The notes below the pieces were generated by a model. It was not told where the DNA came from. It saw nothing but the letters and a program-made list of their open reading frames with translations, and searched no databases. From positions 88,482-152,481 of the forward strand of contig CAISBR010000147.1 of NCBI GenBank assembly GCA_903883645.1: a stretch of DNA of 64,000 nt. The letters run 5' to 3'. Source of the DNA: an uncultured Myxococcales bacterium (GTDB taxonomy: Bacteria; Myxococcota_A; UBA9042). This document shows, in pieces, positions 42,178-50,995 of this stretch. How positions within the stretch are numbered: the stretch's first letter is position 1; each line of letters opens with the position of its first letter. The position numbers and the translations under genes are program-made.

Positions 42178-43203
42178 ATGCGTACGGTTTTTCTCGCCCT
42201 TGTCATCTTTTCGCTCGCGGCGTGCTCTTCTGCGCAAGTGGGCACGTCTGTTGCGCTTTCGCCCTCGGCCGAGCCGCTGCTGCTGCCGTCGGAGCAGGCG
42301 GCGCTGCAGCTTGCGGGGATCGAGCGGGGAAAAGTGCGCTGCTCGGCGCGCAACCACTGGAGCGACAGCCTGCGCGGCGAGGCCAAGACCACGGTCGATG
42401 CGATGCTGGCGGCGGTTGAAAAGGCGGGGTCGACCCTTCGCGACGAAGCCAAGGCTACACTGCGCAAAGACATGGTCGACAAGGTGTTTTGGCGGATGGT
42501 GCAGACGCAGATTGTCGATGGCGAGCTGCACAACCTGGGCGCCGTGGTGGTGGCCAACCGCAAGTTGCCCGATGGCACGCCGCTGCTGCTGTTTCGCACG
42601 GCTTTTACCGCGACGCCGACCGAGGTCAATTCGTGTGTGCAATCGCTAACTTCAGTGGGGGTGCGCCACCTGGTGAACCTGTACGCCGGGCCGATGCCGA
42701 CCGAGGGGCTCGAAGCGGCGGAACGGCTAGCGATGCGGGCGGTGGGCGGCTCCTATTTTACCGCGCGCGAGAATCCCGAAGCCGCCAGTTTTCGCGAAGA
42801 TCTGCGCGCCGGCGATGCCCAAGAACACGACCACGCGATGCTGGCGGTGGTTCAGCTCATCCGCGAGCAAATCCTGGATCCCAATGGCTATGCGCCGCGC
42901 GGGCACATCCAGGTCCATTGCGGCGGCGGCATGCACCGCACCGGCATGGTGGTGGGTGTGCTCGAAAGGTGTTGGAATCACACGGCAATGCCCGAGGTGG
43001 CCGAGCACTACAAGCGCCACGTCGGCTGGCGTTCCGAGCGCGAGCCGGGCGGGTTCGAAGAAAAGAACTTGGAATTCATTGCCAACTTTGACTGCGAATT
43101 GTTCTACCCCGGCACCAAGAAGGACGCGCGCGACGGCGACAAGGGCAAGCCCGGCAGCGAGAAGACCAAGTACTTCGACTTTATGGACACGATGTGTCTT
43201 TAG
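42178..43203 (+). CDS. Lipoprotein with cysteine-phosphatase (HCx5RT) signature
   Basis: The 341-residue protein begins with a textbook lipoprotein signal (FSLAAC, Cys16). The C-terminal half carries HCGGGMHRTGM, with C248 and R254 in the exact C-x5-R-T spacing of the phosphatase P-loop, preceded by the strand RGHIQVHC as in dual-specificity and phytase-like cysteine phosphatases. LTSVGVRHLVNLYAG (157-171) matches the 'G-V-x-x-V-I-N-L' strand before the general-acid region, and D215/D218 are candidate general acids. The expected activity is removal of phosphate from a protein, lipid or inositol phosphate in the periplasm or at the surface. The N-terminal 130 residues are helical and unassigned. 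The start at 42178 opens the signal peptide; the open frame upstream to 42031 overlaps pdxJ and is spurious. Confidence 0.78.
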   Translation: MRTVFLALVIFSLAACSSAQVGTSVALSPSAEPLLLPSEQAALQLAGIERGKVRCSARNHWSDSLRGEAKTTVDAMLAAVEKAGSTLRDEAKATLRKDMVDKVFWRMVQTQIVDGELHNLGAVVVANRKLPDGTPLLLFRTAFTATPTEVNSCVQSLTSVGVRHLVNLYAGPMPTEGLEAAERLAMRAVGGSYFTARENPEAASFREDLRAGDAQEHDHAMLAVVQLIREQILDPNGYAPRGHIQVHCGGGMHRTGMVVGVLERCWNHTAMPEVAEHYKRHVGWRSEREPGGFEEKNLEFIANFDCELFYPGTKKDARDGDKGKPGSEKTKYFDFMDTMCL

Positions 43204-43231
43204 CCCAGAACGGCTCCAAGCAGGCTAAACT

Positions 43232-44521
43232 GTGAAATACCACCTAATCTTAGCCAGTTTTGCCGTCTCGGCCTGCGCTGCCAGCGGCCAATCTGGCAGC
43301 AGCGCCGTGGCCACCCCCGGCCTATGGCAGGGCAGCGACCTGCAATTCACTTTGGATGGCAGCACCTTGAGTGGCCTCACCCTGGTCTCGACCTTGACGT
43401 GCGAAGGCGACGGCGGCTGCAAAGGCAGTGTCACCGGGCCGCTCAGCGGCAGCATCGGCGGGGCACCCCTGTACGGCACAGTGCAAAGCAGCCAGGGCAG
43501 CGTCGACCTCGACGGCCAATTCACAAGCGCTACGCAGGCTTCGGGCACCCTCCGCGCCCAGGCCGGCAGCTGCTGCACCGCCGTGGCGGCCTGGTCGGCC
43601 AGCTGGAGCGCACCCCTGGTCGTCAGCGGCGACAGCAGCGGAACCGTAAGTGACTGGGGCAGTTCGACCACGGGCACGCTCAAACCCTACGCACCACGTT
43701 CGGTCGATAGCAGCATCGGCGCACCCAGCGGGTCGAGCGCCGAGCAGGCGATCGCGGTGCAGACCCTAGAGCAACTGCGCGCCCAGCTTGGACTTTCTCC
43801 GGTTCAGGCCGCCGCGCCGCTCCAAAAAGCCGCCCAAGCCCACGCCAGTTTCTACGTGGCCCACGGCGCGCAGTACCAGGCCAAGCAACTGTCGCCCCAT
43901 GCTGAAGATGCTAGTTTTGGTAGCGATTTTACCGGTGCCGACCCGCAAGTGCGCGTACAGGCGGCGGGCTGGAGCGGCGGCGTGACCGAAGTGATGGCTT
44001 TTACAGGCAGTCCTGCCGGTGCCATCGCCGGTTGGCTCGCGACCGTGTACCACCGCATGCCGCTGCTGGACCCGCGCTCGAAGTCGCTGGGCTACGGCCA
44101 AGCTGCGGCTGGCAACTACCAGACTGAAGTTATGGATATTGCTTCAGGTTCAAGTGCGGCGCCCGGGGTCGTGGTGTACCCATACCCTGGCCAAGTCGGT
44201 GTTGCAGGCAGTTGGGGTGGCGGCGAGGGCCCGCAACCGCCCCCACCGCCTGCAGGTTTTCCGTCGGGTCCGGTGATCTCGGTGCGCATGGCCCAGCCGG
44301 CCACGGTCACCAAGCACGAGCTGCGCGATGGCGCGGGCAAGGCCATCGCCCACGTGTGGCTCGACGCGCAAAACGACAGCAATACTGCGATGTTCGATGC
44401 CGATTGCCGCAGTCTGTATGCCTACCAGCCGCTTGCCGCCGGGGTCTATACCGTGCACATCGCGGCTACGATCGCGGGCCAGGCCCAGACGATCGAGTGG
44501 CAGTTCAAGGTGGGTAATTAG
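43232..44521 (+). CDS. CAP-domain (SCP/PR1-like) lipoprotein
   Basis: The 429-residue protein starts at a GTG (43232) preceded by AAGCAGG, with a lipoprotein-type signal ending AVSAC (Cys15). Residues about 18-150 are Gly/Ser-rich strands of unknown fold. About 168-312 form a CAP domain: LEQLRAQLGLSPVQAAAPLQKAAQAHASFYV, PHAEDASFGSDFTG, WSGGVTEVMAF, WLATVYHRMPLLDP and LGYGQAAAGNYQTEVMD. A Pro-rich linker and a C-terminal strand-rich domain follow (SVRMAQPATVTKHELRDG to the end). CAP proteins are extracellular and linked to sterol or peptide binding or proteolysis-like functions; the bacterial roles are largely unknown. It is 28 nt after the phosphatase-like gene and likely co-expressed. It ends 9 nt from the convergent trxB. 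Confidence 0.83.
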   Translation: MKYHLILASFAVSACAASGQSGSSAVATPGLWQGSDLQFTLDGSTLSGLTLVSTLTCEGDGGCKGSVTGPLSGSIGGAPLYGTVQSSQGSVDLDGQFTSATQASGTLRAQAGSCCTAVAAWSASWSAPLVVSGDSSGTVSDWGSSTTGTLKPYAPRSVDSSIGAPSGSSAEQAIAVQTLEQLRAQLGLSPVQAAAPLQKAAQAHASFYVAHGAQYQAKQLSPHAEDASFGSDFTGADPQVRVQAAGWSGGVTEVMAFTGSPAGAIAGWLATVYHRMPLLDPRSKSLGYGQAAAGNYQTEVMDIASGSSAAPGVVVYPYPGQVGVAGSWGGGEGPQPPPPPAGFPSGPVISVRMAQPATVTKHELRDGAGKAIAHVWLDAQNDSNTAMFDADCRSLYAYQPLAAGVYTVHIAATIAGQAQTIEWQFKVGN

Positions 44522-44530
44522 CTGGTTCTG

Positions 44531-45496
44531 CTAGTGACTCAGCAGGCCGCGCGACTCGTACTCTTCGACCAGGCGCTCGGCGTCGATCGCGGCCATGCAG
44601 CCCATGCCGGCGGCAGTGATCGCTTGGCGGTAGCGCGAGTCGGCCACGTCGCCCGCGGCAAATACGCCCGTGGCGCTGGTGGTGGTAAAGCCCTTGGTGG
44701 CAATGTAGCCGTCGGTCCGCAGCTCTAATTGGCCTTTAAATACAGAAGTGTTGGGCTGGTGGCCGATGGCGACGAACAGGCCGCCGGCCACTACTTCTTT
44801 GACCGATCCATCGACCGTCGACTTTAGGCGCAGGCCCGTGCACTTCTTGCCGTCGCCCAGGATCTCGTCGACCGCGGCGTTCCACTCGACGGAGATCTTG
44901 GGGTTTTTTAGCGCGCGATCGGCCATGATCTTGCTGGCGCGGAAGCTGTCGCGGCGGTGGATCAAGGTCACATGGCTGGCGTAGCGGGTTAAGAACTGCG
45001 CTTCTTCTAAGGCGGTATCGCCACCGCCCACCACGAACACCGGCACGTCTTTGTAGAAGGCGCCGTCGCAGGTGGCACAGGCCGAAACCCCCCGATTCAA
45101 ATAAGTTTGCTCGCTAGGAATCCCCAGCCACTTGGCGTTGGCGCCCGTCGCGATGATCACGGTCGCCGCTTCGAGCCACTCGCCCTCGCCCGTCTTGAGG
45201 CGCAGGGGAAAGCCCGTAAAATCAACTTCGTCGATGACGTCTTGCCGCAGATCGGCACCGAACTTCTCGGCCTGGGCGCGGGTGCGATCGACGAGCTCGG
45301 GGCCGGTCACCCCATCGGGAAAGCCGGGATAATTCTCGACTTCGGTGGTGATCATCAGCTGGCCGCCGCTGGTCATCAGCTCGCCCGACGACAGAAATCC
45401 ACCCTCGAAAACAACAGGTTTGAGTTGTGCGCGGCCCGTGTAGATGGCCGCAGTCAGACCCGCAGGGCCCGAACCGACGATGACGACCTTGTGCAT
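44531..45496 (-). CDS. trxB: Thioredoxin reductase
   Basis: At 321 residues it is a full-length bacterial low-molecular-weight TrxB. It has the N-terminal FAD motif (VVIVGSGPAGLTAAIYTGRA, 4-23), the redox pair CATC (C140/C143), the NADPH motif VVGGGDTALEEA (about 156-167) and the C-terminal FAD block (GVFAAGDVADSRYRQAITAAGMGCMAAIDAE). It transfers electrons from NADPH to thioredoxin in the cytoplasm. The ATG at 45496 is preceded by GGAG. An upstream hairpin (CGCGGC-AA-GCCGCG, 45512-45525) sits 16 nt before the start and could affect the leader. It follows the lipoprotein at 45586 by 89 nt on the same strand, probably with its own promoter. Confidence 0.97.
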   Translation of the reverse strand: MHKVVIVGSGPAGLTAAIYTGRAQLKPVVFEGGFLSSGELMTSGGQLMITTEVENYPGFPDGVTGPELVDRTRAQAEKFGADLRQDVIDEVDFTGFPLRLKTGEGEWLEAATVIIATGANAKWLGIPSEQTYLNRGVSACATCDGAFYKDVPVFVVGGGDTALEEAQFLTRYASHVTLIHRRDSFRASKIMADRALKNPKISVEWNAAVDEILGDGKKCTGLRLKSTVDGSVKEVVAGGLFVAIGHQPNTSVFKGQLELRTDGYIATKGFTTTSATGVFAAGDVADSRYRQAITAAGMGCMAAIDAERLVEEYESRGLLSH

Positions 45497-45585
45497 AGAG
45501 GCTCCAACTCGCGCGGCAAGCCGCGACAGGGGGCACTAGTTTGACGGCAAATGAAGACGACGTCCACGCTGCGCGGGCAACTCGG

Positions 45586-47346
45586 CTATTGCATAGGCGC
45601 AATCAGCACTTCAAAGGCGCCAGAGGGATTGGTCGAAGTCGTGGCCAGCAAATGGCTCTGCGCGATCACGGTCTTGGTGGGCGGGTCGTCGACGTCGCCG
45701 CTGCTTGCGCCGCGTTGGCCATTGCGAGAACCCGGCGTCAGGTCAAACAAACCGAGCACATCCACACCCGCATTGGCCACGCCCGCGCCACTCGGCGTCA
45801 CCACCTTGCCGCGCACCAGCAGCGGAGCCGGCACGTTGATCAGCAGTGGCGCCGGCCCGCTAGTGCCGTCGATCTCGACGCGCGCCGCGAGCAACCGCGG
45901 CAACTTGGTGTTGGCCTTGGGGATCACCCACAGCCACCAACTCCCGGGGTCGATCGGCAAGCCAAACCTGCCGTCACTGTCGGTGGTGGCTTGAAAGGTG
46001 GGATCCGCGCTCGGATTGCTGCCCGGCGTGCCCGATTCGGCCGGATTGGCGCCGACTTTGCGCAGCAGCACCAGAGCCTTGTCTACGTCATTACCAACAT
46101 AGTCGACAACTTGCCCGCTCAACACGACTCGTTTGGGGCACACGAGCGGCGCCATGCCCTGCTTCAACGCCACGGAGCCGAACCAGCGCCCCGCGCTCGA
46201 CTCCGCCGTCGGCTGCACGATCACCGTAGTTAACCCGCCAGGCAGACTCACTTTTGCCACGCCAGCACTGTCTGTCACGCTCGATGCTTCTAGGTAGACC
46301 TTGGCGTCGTCGAGCCCTGTCACTGCCAGCACCTGGTGCAGCTTGACGTGGGCCCCCATCTCCGAATTGCCTTTTGCATCGATAACGTGCACTTCCATTG
46401 TCTGCGGCTCGCCTAGGCCACCCAGATCCAGCGTGCCCAGATCGAGCGGCCCCTTCTTGAGCCCCGCCTGGGCAATGTTCAGGTAATCACCCAAATTTCC
46501 GTGCAAGGGCCAAGCACTGCCGCTCGCCGCCTCGACCCGCAGCACACTCGGCAGCGCCAGTGGGTCAACCAGCAGCCGAAACGAGCCCGGCGCCAGCGTG
46601 TCGCTGCCCACTTTGCGCGCCGTACCGGTCGTGGTGTCGTACGTCGAGGTCAGCCGCCCACTGGCATCTTGCAGGTACACGCGCACGGCCCCCAGCGGCT
46701 CGCCGCCCGCGGTCAGTCGCCCGGTCACCTGCACCAAGTCCGCGGCTTTGGGCAACATGATCTTCCAGTCATCGATCGAGCCGCCCACGGTAATCGTAGA
46801 ATAATACGGAGGAAATACTGTACTTTCTTGGGGGTAGAACGCCAGGTCGTACACATTTCCCGTCTGCAGCCGCAGCTCATAATCGCGCGACACGTGGGGG
46901 TCGTTAAAGTGCTGCGCGGTGTTGTAGACCGAGGTTTGGAACTGCAGGCTCGTCGCCGTGGCATCGGTCGGCGCCGTCGCCACCAGCGTGCCCGGTACCG
47001 AGATCGACTCGTCGCCAGTCCGCCGCACTTCGCCGTAGACCACTGCCGGGTCGGCCAGCATCAGCGAGATCTGCGAGGCCTGCGCAGTGGCCTGAACGGT
47101 AAGGGCAAAGTGTTCGGTTAGTCGCCCCGAGGCCGAGGGCGGCGCCACCCGCAGCGATACCGGCATGTCTTGGGCTACATTGGCAATACAAACGCGGTGA
47201 TCAAAGCAGATCACGCCCTGTAGGCCGCAGTCGTTGTCGCTCTGGCATTGGCCGGCCGGGGTCGAGATCTCGCCGCAGGCGCCAAGCGCCAAGACGGCGG
47301 CAAGAATCGCTAGAATCCACACTAAGTTACGAGGTGTGCGGCTCAT
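45586..47346 (-). CDS. Lipoprotein with carboxypeptidase-regulatory-like domains
   Basis: The 586-residue lipoprotein (lipobox LGAC, Cys24) starts with a Cys-rich bit (CQSDNDCGLQGVICFDHRVC). Several beta-sandwich units of the carboxypeptidase-regulatory/Big type follow: VTGRLTAGGEPLGAVRVYLQDASG, VVLSGQVVDYVGNDVDKALVLLRKVG and LVRGKVVTPSGAGVANAGVDVLG. These modules carry 'V-x-G-x-V-x-D-x-x-G-x-P-L' patterns and usually serve as structural or adhesion spacers. The final residues (GAFEVLIAPMQ) finish in a strand. The start ATG overlaps the stop of the upstream small lipoprotein (ATGA, 47343-47346), showing coupled translation and strongly fixing the start. The open frame further upstream is an out-of-frame shadow of that gene. 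Function is unknown, and surface location is inferred. Confidence 0.8.
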   Translation of the reverse strand: MSRTPRNLVWILAILAAVLALGACGEISTPAGQCQSDNDCGLQGVICFDHRVCIANVAQDMPVSLRVAPPSASGRLTEHFALTVQATAQASQISLMLADPAVVYGEVRRTGDESISVPGTLVATAPTDATATSLQFQTSVYNTAQHFNDPHVSRDYELRLQTGNVYDLAFYPQESTVFPPYYSTITVGGSIDDWKIMLPKAADLVQVTGRLTAGGEPLGAVRVYLQDASGRLTSTYDTTTGTARKVGSDTLAPGSFRLLVDPLALPSVLRVEAASGSAWPLHGNLGDYLNIAQAGLKKGPLDLGTLDLGGLGEPQTMEVHVIDAKGNSEMGAHVKLHQVLAVTGLDDAKVYLEASSVTDSAGVAKVSLPGGLTTVIVQPTAESSAGRWFGSVALKQGMAPLVCPKRVVLSGQVVDYVGNDVDKALVLLRKVGANPAESGTPGSNPSADPTFQATTDSDGRFGLPIDPGSWWLWVIPKANTKLPRLLAARVEIDGTSGPAPLLINVPAPLLVRGKVVTPSGAGVANAGVDVLGLFDLTPGSRNGQRGASSGDVDDPPTKTVIAQSHLLATTSTNPSGAFEVLIAPMQ

Positions 47347-47837
47347 GGGCACCCCGTCGGTATGGTCACGGTCCATTCGATCGAGTCGAAGGCAGTTCCG
47401 ACCGGAAAGTCCCATGGCGTCACGGCTTTGGCCGACAGCTTCACATCGGACACCACCACCCGCAGCCGGTGCACGTTGGCGGGGGTGGCATCGAGCGCAC
47501 AGAAGTCGACGGTGCAAATCGCGTCGGCCAGGATGCAATTCTTCACGATGTAGTTCTGCACGTTCTTTGCCGCCTTGGGGTCGTAGTCGGCCAGCCACAG
47601 GTAGTTGAGCTGTTGCGAGACGTTGATCTGTGTAATCGCGCCGTTGACGCGAAAATCCTTGGCGGAGCCCACCGTATACACCCACGTCTCGATCACCCTG
47701 GGGTCCGCCTTGTCGAGCTGGATATGCAGCGTCTTGGTCGCGGTGGGCGCCGTCGCATTCTCGGGCGCAAGCGTGACGCAGCTGGAGCTCAGGCCGGCCA
47801 GCGCACACATCACCAGCATCTGAAAGGCAAGAATCAT
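47343..47837 (-). CDS. Small lipoprotein coupled to the following gene
   Basis: The 164-residue protein is unrecognised. A hydrophobic leader (MILAFQMLVMCALAGLSSSC) provides a plausible lipid-attachment Cys20. The mature part has KTLHIQLDKADPRVIETWVYTVGSAKDFRVNGAITQI and four closely spaced Cys (NCILADAICTVDFC and a final C), consistent with a small disulphide-bonded beta protein. The start is uncertain: ATGs at 47837, 47819 and 47810 are all possible and none has a good ribosome binding site, while the frame remains open to 48101. The stop overlaps the start of the larger lipoprotein by 4 nt (ATGA), so the pair is probably made in equal amounts and may interact. Confidence 0.6.
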   Translation of the reverse strand: MILAFQMLVMCALAGLSSSCVTLAPENATAPTATKTLHIQLDKADPRVIETWVYTVGSAKDFRVNGAITQINVSQQLNYLWLADYDPKAAKNVQNYIVKNCILADAICTVDFCALDATPANVHRLRVVVSDVKLSAKAVTPWDFPVGTAFDSIEWTVTIPTGCP

Positions 47838-48119
47838 CTGGGCAAAGGCGGCACATCGCGGCGCTCCGCTGGGCGCGGCACCAGTGCAGGAGCGCTGGCG
47901 ACGGTCCACAGCCACCAGAGTCGTAGCGAGAATCGTGCCAAAGGCCGCCGGCAAGCGCGCAAACTGCGTCGCCAGCCAAATAATCGTTCTAATTTTCGAT
48001 GCTTGTCGCACCATCGCCGCAGTCTGCGTCCGCGTTCGAGCCACCAGCGCTCCCGCTCTCAGCATGACATGGCTGTCAGGGGGCCGCCACTTGCCGCGCA
48101 AATCGGTGCGGGCGGGCGG

Positions 48120-50846
48120 CTATTGCCCAGGCTGCTGGCTCGCCAGCTCGGCCTCGGCCTTGTTCAGCAGCGACTTGTACTGGGCGTTGCCCGGGTCTTT
48201 CTCAAGCGCCTTCTTCAAGTACAAGACCTTGAGCTTGGCGGTGCTGGCCTTTTGCGCCAGGGCGGCGAGCTTGGCCGCATCCTTTTGCGCATCCGACACT
48301 TCGCCACCCGCGGCCTTCACCGGCGCCACTTCTTTCTTGGGTTCTACCTTCTTGGGCTCTTCTTTCTTGACCTCTTTCTTAGGCTCTTCTTTTTTCGGCT
48401 CCTCTTTCTTGGCGATCTCTTTCTTCGGAGCCTCTTTCTTGACCGGCTCTACGGCAACCGTTTCATGGTGCTTGCTGGCCTCGCTCTCACGCTTCTTGGC
48501 TTCCTTCGCTTGCGCAGCCTCGACCCTCTTCGCCTCTTTCTCGGCTTCTAGCGCCTTCTTTTTGTCTGCCTCCGCCTGCTTCTTGAACTCGGCATCCGCC
48601 TTCTTCTTATCGGCTGCCGACTTCTTGTCGTTCTCGTCGGCCAGCGCCTTAGCCTTGGCGTCTTGGTCGGCCTTTTGCTGAGCGGCGGCTTTGGCGTCTT
48701 GGTCGGCCTTGGCGGCAACGGTTTTGGCCACTTCAGCTTGCGCTTCAAGGGCTTTCGTCTCGAGCGCACTGGCCGGGGCACTGCCGGGATTGGCCGCCTT
48801 GGCTTCGCGCGCCTTGGCCAGCGCCGCGTCAAACGTACCCGCGCGCAGCAGGGCTTCGCCGTCTTCGACCAGCTTGTTGGCCTTGGCCTGTGCGTCTTCG
48901 ATCGGCGCAGCCGGAGCTGCCGGCGCCGCGTCTACAGCGGGAACCGCCGCAGGTGCGGGCTCAGCCGGTGCTGCGGGGGTAGGAGCCGCCGCCGGTGGCA
49001 CAGGCGCAGGTGCTGGTGCTGGCGCCGGTTGGGCCGCCGCAGCCGGCGCGGGCTCTTCTTCGGCTGGCGGCGCAGGCGGGGCCGGCGGCGGCTCTTGGTT
49101 CATCAGCCACACGCCAATGCCGACCATCGCCGCCACAAACACCACCAGCACCCCGATGAGCAGCCCCTTGGCCTTCGACGGTGCGGTCTTGGTCGCCTCG
49201 TGCTCGGCCAGCTCTTCGAAGAACAAATGCTCTTGCACCTTAGCCGCTTGCGTACGCTCCGTAACCTTGGGCCCGCGACCGGTGCTCGGCGCCGGCTTGG
49301 GCTCGGGCGCACTGGCCTTGCTCATGTCGACGCGGATACTCGATATCGCCGGCTTGGCGGCCTCGACCTTAGCTGGCTCGACCTTGGCCGGCTCGACCTT
49401 GGCGACCTCAATCTTGGTCGGCTCAGTTTTGGCCGGCTCAGTTTTGGCCGGCTCCATCTGCAGCGGCGACGGCTTGGCCGGGTCGGTCTTGAGCGGGCCC
49501 GACCCCATCTGCAGCGTTTGACGATCGCGACTTTTCTTCTTGCCTTTCTTACCCTTATCGCCCTTCTTGCCGACCGTTGTGCCGGGGGCGTCGTCTTCGT
49601 CCTCGTCCTCGTCGTCGGCGGTGGCGTCAGCAGGGGCGTCGGGCAGCGCAGTGTCGTTCTTGGCCGACTCGACGGCTGCGGGCTCGGCTTTGGGCGCGGC
49701 AGCCTCAGCGGGCTGGGCCGCCACGGGCTCCGCGCTGGCCGGCTCCGCAACCGGAACAGACTCAACAACGTTCTCGGGCTCAAGCGTTTTCTCGGGCACA
49801 GCCACTTTCTCGGGCACCGCCACTTTCTCGGGCACCGCCACTTTCTCGGGCACCGCCACTTTCTCGGGCACCGCCACTTTCTCGGGCACCGCCACTTTCT
49901 CGGGCACCGCCACGTTTTTGGGTTCAACGGTACCAGCCGGCTCGGGCGCGGGCGCAACGTGGGCGGGCTGGGCCGCTGCAGTACGATTGCGCTGCTCAAG
50001 GGCGGGGTTATCCGCCGTTGCGCCCTCGGCCCAAGTCGTCCACACGGCGGCGATCGCCTCGCCCCATCCGGCCAGAGACGGGCGCTTGCCCGGGTCTTTG
50101 TCGAGCGCTTCGCCCAGCAGACCCTGCAACTCCTTGACACCTTTTAGACCTGGCTTGACCAGATCGAGGCGCAGCGGCTTTTCGACCGACTGCCGCTTGA
50201 TGGTCATGTGCGGCTGGCTCGAGGTAAACGGCGCCTTGGTCGCTGCCAGGGCCCACACCGCCGTCGCCACCGAGTACACATCCGACGCCGGGCTGCCGGC
50301 CTGGAGCTTGCAGATCTCCGCGGCCAGGTACTCGGGCGTGCCGTAGAAAACCTCTTGATTTGCCACAGTCAGCGGCGGCAGCAGGCGCCACCAACCAAAA
50401 CCGAAGGCGCGCACGGGGCCGCCTAGAGCCTCGCCGTCGGCCCACAGACGATGCGCGCCCAGGTCAAGGTGCACCACGCCTGTGCCCGCCGCGGCCTGCA
50501 GCGCACGCACCGAAGCCGCAGCAACCCGCAGAATTTGCGACAGTTCAAGCTTGTCGCGCCGCTTGATGGCCTCGTCGACTAAGAAGCCAGCGGTGGCCTC
50601 GGTCGCGAGCCAAGCCACACCGCCGTCGCGGCCACTGGCGTAGGTCAGCAGAACGTCACTAGACCCTGCAAGAGTTTGACTATCTTGGAGAATTTCTGCC
50701 AGGACCGCATCGCCCGGGTCGGCAGCCAGCTGCAGAAGCAGGACGGCCGCGCCGGTTTGATCGTCTACGGCGTGCGCCAAGGCACCGAGCTTGCTTTGCT
50801 CGACGACGCGAATTGCCGAGAATCGTTGGGCAAATTGGTCACTCAT
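48120..50846 (-). CDS. Membrane-spanning pseudokinase with repeat-rich tail
   Basis: The 908-residue protein has a kinase-like N-terminus (1-265) recognisable from GTPEYLAAEI (169-178), SPASDVYSVATAVWALATKAPF-type text, and the DPGKRPSLAGW end. The catalytic elements are lost: no glycine loop, no VAIK lysine, catalytic loop HLDLGAHR (126-133) without Arg and Asn, and AFG (147-149) instead of DFG. A low-complexity region follows, with six perfect VAVPEK units and Lys/Glu/Pro/Ala stretches. A single transmembrane helix lies near 560-585 (LLIGVLVVFVAAMVGIGVWLM), then a Pro/Ala-rich linker, a long Lys/Ala/Glu helix and a TPR-like end (AKLKVLYLKKALEKDPGNAQYKSLLNKAEAEL). It probably acts as an inner-membrane scaffold, with the pseudokinase in the cytoplasm and the tail across the envelope. 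Confidence 0.78.
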   Translation of the reverse strand: MSDQFAQRFSAIRVVEQSKLGALAHAVDDQTGAAVLLLQLAADPGDAVLAEILQDSQTLAGSSDVLLTYASGRDGGVAWLATEATAGFLVDEAIKRRDKLELSQILRVAAASVRALQAAAGTGVVHLDLGAHRLWADGEALGGPVRAFGFGWWRLLPPLTVANQEVFYGTPEYLAAEICKLQAGSPASDVYSVATAVWALAATKAPFTSSQPHMTIKRQSVEKPLRLDLVKPGLKGVKELQGLLGEALDKDPGKRPSLAGWGEAIAAVWTTWAEGATADNPALEQRNRTAAAQPAHVAPAPEPAGTVEPKNVAVPEKVAVPEKVAVPEKVAVPEKVAVPEKVAVPEKVAVPEKTLEPENVVESVPVAEPASAEPVAAQPAEAAAPKAEPAAVESAKNDTALPDAPADATADDEDEDEDDAPGTTVGKKGDKGKKGKKKSRDRQTLQMGSGPLKTDPAKPSPLQMEPAKTEPAKTEPTKIEVAKVEPAKVEPAKVEAAKPAISSIRVDMSKASAPEPKPAPSTGRGPKVTERTQAAKVQEHLFFEELAEHEATKTAPSKAKGLLIGVLVVFVAAMVGIGVWLMNQEPPPAPPAPPAEEEPAPAAAAQPAPAPAPAPVPPAAAPTPAAPAEPAPAAVPAVDAAPAAPAAPIEDAQAKANKLVEDGEALLRAGTFDAALAKAREAKAANPGSAPASALETKALEAQAEVAKTVAAKADQDAKAAAQQKADQDAKAKALADENDKKSAADKKKADAEFKKQAEADKKKALEAEKEAKRVEAAQAKEAKKRESEASKHHETVAVEPVKKEAPKKEIAKKEEPKKEEPKKEVKKEEPKKVEPKKEVAPVKAAGGEVSDAQKDAAKLAALAQKASTAKLKVLYLKKALEKDPGNAQYKSLLNKAEAELASQQPGQ
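49801..49908. repeat. Six perfect 18-bp tandem repeats inside the pseudokinase gene
   Basis: The unit GCCACTTTCTCGGGCACC occurs six times without change and is flanked on both sides by one degenerate copy. On the coding (minus) strand each unit encodes VAVPEK-type hexapeptides. Perfect identity suggests recent expansion or slippage, so copy number probably varies between strains. Confidence 0.95.
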
Positions 50847-50995
50847 TGCGATTCATCCGTGGCAGGGCCTTCGCCTGCAGTTGCGCGATGATAGGGCCGC
50901 CAACCGCCAAGGGCAAGGAGGTGTCCGCGGCGTGGCCACTGGCGATTTTGCACTGCGGCGCCAGTTCTTTTCGAAACCAAGGCGAGCACCGGGCT

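Noticed and set aside
49801..49908. Short perfect repeats resembling a small CRISPR-like array
   Set aside because: Units are directly adjacent with no spacers, in frame inside a gene, and no cas genes are nearby.
48663..50147. 494-residue plus-strand frame opposite the pseudokinase gene
   Set aside because: It is a repetitive Leu/Gly/Arg sequence mirroring the Lys/Glu/Ala/Pro repeats of the true gene; no start signal.
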